Shown here: positions 58,765-64,000 of the stretch, piece after piece
How the letters are laid out: every line of letters starts with the position of its first letter
Numbering within the stretch: the stretch's first letter is position 1
Source: Enoplolaimus lenunculus
Lineage: Eukaryota > Nematoda > Enoplea > Enoplida > Thoracostomopsidae
DNA: 64,000 nt
Reading direction: 5' to 3'
Assembly (NCBI GenBank): GCA_030248215.1
Contig: JASANG010002531.1
Span: forward strand, 62,001 to 126,000
Translations under genes and position numbers: made by a program
Notes under the pieces: model-generated
The model's database searches: none
Seen by the model: the letters and a program-made list of their open reading frames with translations, nothing else
What the model was told of the DNA's origin: nothing

Positions 58765-59711
58765 TGAATGTAAAACGGAAAAACTGAAAAACATGTATAT
58801 ATTCTTGTGCATTGTACAAATGCAAAAATGGTAACGGATGTTTAGTCTGGTGCCAAGATGAAGCTAAGACAATCGCATGCCTGTTTTGTTAAGTATCAAC
58901 GACTTATAGATGCCCGTTGGTGTCACATGTCTGAATAATTGCATTCGGCAGCTAGCTGGCGGCGTACTTATTTGAGTTTGACAGACTTGCTAAAACAGGA
59001 TTAATAGTTTCATTTGTGCTTTACTTACACGAATTTAATTACAAGTTCAGATTGAAGTTAACTTTTAAAGCGAAACTCCTCCGAATGAAGAATGTGTTTC
59101 AACGAAAAGTTTTCTCATGTTTTTGTTTTTTTTTTCACTGCTAAGGTAAAATCTAGAAAACCCGTTGTTCTGGTGTCCAACCCAGGCTTGTTTACTTCTG
59201 ATTTCGGTTCCCTATTTTTATACATGGTTAGATCTTTGACCCATATAACAATCAATGGCAGACCTTCGCGCCACATGATAATCATTGGCGGAAGTACGCA
59301 ATATATATTTTGAAAAAACCTACCGAGTAAAAGCGAGCGAGGAATCAAACGCAATTTTCACAAAAGTAAAAATCACTAAATATAAGGCATAGTGTCACCT
59401 TACCATTTTATAGTAAAAAATTTCCTGAAGGCGGAAAGCGCACCTTTGTCCCCAATAGATTCGTCCCGAAGGATTGTACCACGTACAACATTAATCCTCT
59501 GTGTCATACTTTCAGGTCGTGGTAATTGTGTAACCACTCTAAGCCGTATTTGGGTTGTTACCTAAAAATTGATAAATACACTTAATACGTCGCCAAACAG
59601 TTTATGTGTCAAGACAGAAACGTCGCTCGATTTTTGCACGTCAAACGACAGCTGATTACAGATTTAACCTTTATAAAAATGTGATGTGTTATTTGATTGG
59701 TTTGCAAATTT

Positions 59712-59890
59712 GGCTAAAGATCAGTGGCGGAACGTTTTTCTGTGGGACTGTAGTACAATATTAGATTTTAACTGATTTATTGCTTAGTGTTTTGGTATAA
59801 GCTCATTTTTACGCGTAGTATTAGAGTTAGGCTTTAGGCTTACAAATATGCTTATACTATTGTTTCGCCTCTGATCGCTATATATTGGCC
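59712..59890. mobile_element. TTAGGC-family MITE with perfect 8-bp target duplication
   Basis: It starts GGCTAAAGATCAGTGGCGG and ends TCGCTATATATTGGCC. GCAAATTT is repeated exactly on both sides (59704-59711, 59891-59898). The TTAGGC hexamers are decayed, so this is an older copy with a preserved duplication. Confidence 0.8.
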
Positions 59891-60239
59891 GCAAATTTTA
59901 AAAACGTCCTTTTGACATACGTTTTTGACGTTAGTATTCTTTCGTTAAGTTAGCTTGAAATTGATAAAAATTGAACAAAAATGTCCTTTATAGCTCACGT
60001 TACTTTATTAAACTTTAGTTCAATTAATTTAATAACACCATCTTTAATTCTTGCTACAACATTGGTGAGACAGGGACGACTGTAACATTCAGAACGCAAT
60101 GCGATCGGAGATGCGTTTCCGTTTCCGGTAAAATATTTGGGTCTGATTCTGTTATACCTAGAAACACCGCAAATTCCGTTATTTTTCTGCTTAATATAGT
60201 TTGTTGTATATTGTTTTTTAAAAATGTGCGTTTTTCAAT

Positions 60240-60370
60240 GCAGATATTCAGCAGTTTACGTCTTGGACGTATCTTAGGTTGTAAAATTTGGGTATTGGGT
60301 TGAACTTTAGTCCCCACTTTTGGAGTAGGTTTCCATGGCAAATCCCTGTGTTTAATTTCAGACATATTTG
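60240..60370 (-). repeat. Second copy of the dispersed repeat with the MSEIKHR frame
   Basis: The minus strand encodes MSEIKHRDLP...NPNT-style residues (QPNTQILQPKIRPRRKLLN), aligned with 26252-26377. ACAACCTAAGATACGTCC is identical in both. hAT-like MITE sequence follows (60110-60200). Confidence 0.4.
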
Positions 60371-61399
60371 TCTTGTATTTCAGAAATATTTTTCTTAATC
60401 GTTCATCAAACAAATTCTTAAATTTAAGACATTTAAGTGTCAAAAATTTTAGACCAATAATTCTCAAAAATTTAAGAAATAGTTGTGAATTCAAGACATA
60501 TATGTCTTGAGTTTGTATCAAGATATAATTGTCTTAAATTTCAGACAATACTTTGTGAATACAAGACAATTTATTTTATGCGTGGGGACGGAAATATCCC
60601 TTATACCTAGCGGCGGTGCACCCTCGCCTCGTACACTGTAGCTGGACACGTTGATCTAAAATTTGTTAACTGCGATTAAAGGCTGTCACTCGCTGACCTG
60701 AGAAGTTTGGAGTCAAAAGTTCTCATTGTCACCGTTTTTGCAATTGACACATTGTTTTATCGTTAATTTTTATCAAAAACTGCGTCACAAATTGTACCGT
60801 AAATTTGACTGTGGCTTTTATCCTGATGACTCTAAACGGCAAAATTGGTAAAAGAGTGTACTGACAAGTATTAATTGGATCGGTTGAAAAATTAATTAAA
60901 ATGTTACTTTTAAAATGGAATTAGCAAATCGTTAACAATCGTTCAATATCCGTTGCTGTGTCCACGTATCTGGTCTCAATTCGTTCCTTGGGGTCTGGTC
61001 TCTTGCCCCCAAGTAGCCCGTTTCGAAAAGAATACGGTTTTAGTGAGTGTTATTTTTGTCCAAATTTTGGTTTGTTTTGAAGAACTTGAGACTTGTGTGT
61101 TGTTTTTATGTTGTCAAAAGGTAAAGAAAACCGGCACTGCGCGGTGTTAATATTTAAAATATTAAACGTTGTACAATTTTGTGCAGAAAACAAAATTTAT
61201 TTACCGAAATATTTATTATGCCTGGATTTAATTTGGGATTTTAGTCCAAATTATACAAATATTGGTAAATTTTTCTTTTTAACCAGTTTTTTGTTAATTT
61301 TGGATTAATAGCAATTTTGTTGATTTTCACTAATATGGTTTGTTTGTGCATAACGTTGTGTTTCACACGCCTTGAGCGAGTTTATGACTGCTTTTACTA

Positions 61400-61592
61400 G
61401 TGGCGACGATTTATTAGTTTAATTGATGAAACAACAATTCAGAGCAGATAAAAATATTTAAAACTTTTGCTAAAAAATCTTATTTTTATTTACGGTAGCG
61501 GTTAAAAATTGACCGACAACGAGACCAAAAGTCTCGGTCTCGGTAAAGTTGGGTCTCGGTCTCGCTTTTTTGACCGAGACAGTTCATCCCTA
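61400..61592. mobile_element. GGTCTCGGTC-family MITE fragment
   Basis: GCGACGATTTATTAGTTTAA through CCGAGACAGTTCATCCC aligns with the right third of 46027-46600. The left end is absent. Confidence 0.55.
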
Positions 61593-61986
61593 TGGTTTCG
61601 TGCGGCATCTTTGAAAATACTGTTTACATTTGGACAAACTCTGAAATAAATCGCTAGTGTATCAAAACGCTTAAACGTGAACGCATTTAAATAGTGTTTG
61701 GCAATGCTGTTTAGCGTTTGCTAATTATTTTGGTATCAACATATTTAATACTTTTTCAAAATCCAAAAGTGGTTTTTAATTTTTGACACAGGTCATTTTT
61801 AAATTTGACATTTTGCTTACTTTTAAACATTTTCTTAGACGTAAAACACCAGAACGGCAACAAAATAAAGGTATTTATGAAGTAAAATAACATCTTAATA
61901 TGTTTTGTGTCTTTTTAGCGCTTTTTATAATGGTTACTAGGAATTTCAACAAACTGCTATTCTTTTGGCAAATTCTAGCGTCAAAT

Positions 61987-62419
61987 GCGGTAGTGACCCG
62001 AATAAGAGGGGAGCTGATATTTATTTGGCCTCTAAAGAAGGTACTTCCCTGTTATTCGGTTGCGGACAGTTATTTATTTTCAACCCGCCGTCCGCTACCC
62101 TTCGTTACTGATATACATCAAGTATTGCAACTTTCCTTTGAGTTAAACGTTTTTTGCTTTGCATCAAAAGCTTAAGTGATAATGCAAGGGTATACTTTGG
62201 AATGCCATTGTCAAAACTTAAGTACGCTTTAAAGTTTGGAACTCAACGTTATTTTGTCCTGGAGTCATTTATGCGCTACAATTATTGATAATTGACATTT
62301 ATACGCTCTCATATGGGTTTAGGGACGTTATCTGCTTACGGACTCTTCTTAGAAATACGGACTCCTATTGATTGGGACTTAAAATGATGGGAACCCAAGT
62401 CTTATTCGGGTCACTACAG
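61987..62419. mobile_element. TA-flanked MITE, GACCCGAATAAGAG family, opposite orientation
   Basis: GTAGTGACCCGAATAAGAGG and CTTATTCGGGTCACTACAG are the inverted ends. The interior is the reverse complement of the copies at 10338-10775 and 19084-19476. Confidence 0.75.
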
Positions 62420-63139
62420 TAATCGAATTAAAATTGAAAACAACCATTAGCTTCATTTGAGGTCCAGTTCTGGAAATGAGCGAATTTAAACTTTTATCAG
62501 CGAAATTTTGAAATTTTAGAATATTTTAGGTGAAGTACATCTAGTGTCATACTAGAGATTTGTGTTCGAAATAAAAGTTGCATAATTTTTAACAAATTGC
62601 ACAGATCGGAGTGCAAAAGTTGTGTTTATCACCTTTTAGTGCAGTTTTGCACGTCATACGACGAACAAAAGTTGTTGTTTGTGTTCGCTTGAACTGCAAA
62701 CTGCGCTCAGTTGCTGATTTTTAGTTTTAGAAAATTGAGATTATCTTCTCGCTGTTGTTGACCCAGTTTTTTTTGTTTGTTTGAATTTTTCAATATTTTT
62801 TTCTACAAAAATATTCATATTTTCTTATATTTTTCATATTGTTTTTGAAATTATTTTGCGCTGTATACTGCATCTTTAAAATAGGCTTAATTTTTTGCAA
62901 GTACAGTATTTGTAGTCTTTTAAGCTGAATGCGTGAATTGATGCTTAAAGCACAGCCTTATACATTGTCTTGGATTAAGATTAAGTTGCTATATTAAAGA
63001 ACTTTTGATGCGCAACGAGTTGTTTAGCAATCAACATTTTTTATACGATGTAAGCCTAAACATTTTTACTTTTAAATTAAAGTTCGTTTGGGAAAGCTTA
63101 GCTTGGTTTTAGAGAACTATTGACAGTATTTTAGGCAAA

Positions 63140-63348
63140 TGTATATACAACAGAGCCATAACGGTAGTATAAGCATGTTCTTAAACCTAAGCATAAATTT
63201 AAGCCTATACGTTAGCGTAAGATTGAAGTTACGTCTAAGCCTTATCCTAAGCTTAAACCTATAAGCAAAGAAATTACGCTAAAGTGTAAGCTTGTTGTAT
63301 TGTAGTCCCGCAGAAAAACGTTCCGCCTCAGATCTTTCCATGGGCTGT
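63140..63348. mobile_element. TTAGGC-family MITE, diverged
   Basis: It contains AACGGTAGTATAAGCATGTT, several CCTAAGC-like hexamers, AGTCCCGCAGAAAAACG and the end GATCTTTCCATGGGC. Confidence 0.6.
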
Positions 63349-63825
63349 ATTTTACTATTTGGGCAAAAAATTTAAGTTATCGATAAGAAATTCAAGTTTA
63401 CCTTTTAGAGCGTAACCCAAGCTTAATCCTCGAAGGGTAATAACGTCAAAGATAAGTAAATGCGAGCAACGTGAGAAAATACCTGGTCTTTCGACTATTT
63501 GCTGTTTTATACGATGTTTTTTGAGGATGTTAATTTTTTACATAAGCTAAATTTGATATTTATAATTGATTTTTTCTCAGCTATGAAAAATTTGCTTACT
63601 GTGCAACACTTTCCCTCACATTTACGTTTAGGCTAAGGCTTAGTTTCAGTAAATCGCTGGTTTATGCCTAAACGTAAATAATTGAAATTGGTTAGCAAAC
63701 AAAAGGCTTCAAACACGTTACAATTAATGTAGCAAACAAGGAAATTATTAGGAACTAAAAGCGAATATAACCGGCTTTTATCTATAAGCATATACCTTGC
63801 TAATGTCTTAAGCATTATATAGGTA

Positions 63826-64000
63826 CACTGCAAAAAATGGTGAAGCAAATTGACTGTTTCCGAAATAGCCTTTTCCTGACTACGCAAACGGAGTCAAATT
63901 CAACTCCGCCAGAGTCAAGTTCGACTCACTAAGTCGCACGTTCGACTCTATCGGAGTCGAATTCGACTCAGTTTGTGTAGTCCCGTAGAGCCTATTTCGC
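63826..64000. mobile_element. GAGTC-repeat MITE running off the window
   Basis: It starts after TA with CACTGCAAAAAATGGTGAAG and contains GAGTCAAATTCAACTC and GAGTCGAATTCGACTC blocks, then GTGTAGTCCCGTAGAGCC. The right end lies beyond the window. Confidence 0.75.

Larger units (their letters stand above)
55196..64000. other. Region right of ATG4: no confident gene, many MITEs
   Basis: I see only weak exon-like segments (57711-57796 plus, 58115-58528 minus). MITE copies are at about 56180-56300, 56597-56765, 57415-57560, 57975-58113, 58578-58764, 59712-59890, 61987-62419, 63140-63348 and 63826-64000. The rest is AT-rich DNA. Confidence 0.55.

Noticed and set aside
60054-60521. 155-codon minus-strand open frame
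   Set aside because: It runs through several unrelated repeats (hAT-like MITE and an inverted-repeat element). Only the short MSEIKHR segment is of interest and is reported separately.

Overview
The window is AT-rich animal nuclear DNA. Its protein genes have canonical GT-AG introns, many tRNA-derived SINEs, a LINE, and very many short non-autonomous DNA transposons (MITEs). I cannot name the species. The genes are ordinary metazoan ones, and the 2A-like motif in the LINE fits non-LTR elements known from invertebrates and lower chordates, so a marine invertebrate is my guess (inference only).

Layout. (1) 99-3074, plus strand: a five-exon C1D homologue (exosome/rRNA-processing cofactor, 173 aa). 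(2) 5234-13225, plus strand: a seven-exon gene for a secreted protein of about 299 aa made of six tandem six-cysteine repeats, one repeat per phase 1-1 exon. I recognise no known family, and this is the best candidate for something undescribed. (3) 14.9-22.3 kb and 28.9-31.2 kb, minus strand: two paralogous genes, A and B, with identical exon phases and Ser-rich, probably disordered products of unknown function. The 3' end of B was not found and the link to the last exon of A is incomplete. (4) 36452-41678, minus strand: a complete six-exon METTL1 (tRNA m7G46 methyltransferase, 248 aa), apparently with one GC-AG intron. (5) 45207-55195, plus strand: a complete eleven-exon ATG4 autophagy protease (384 aa). 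Its third intron carries a young jockey/I-type LINE (47045-50532) with an 11-bp target duplication and an intact 1,145-codon frame containing a 2A-like motif. (6) 55.2-64 kb: no convincing gene, only weak exon-like segments and repeats.

Repeats. The commonest is a MITE family with GGCC...GGCC ends, internal CTTAGG/TTAGGC hexamers and 8-bp target duplications (several perfect). TA-flanked MITEs come in three families, hAT-like MITEs begin CAGGGTG..., and there is one PIF/Harbinger-like and one TTAA-flanked element. A cluster of five tRNA-derived SINE copies lies at 41.7-43.9 kb. Several insertions are nested, which gives their relative ages.

The genes do not form a pathway. C1D and METTL1 act in RNA metabolism, ATG4 in autophagy, and the cysteine-rich protein is secreted. 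No LTR retrovirus, Polinton or other capsid-bearing element was seen.
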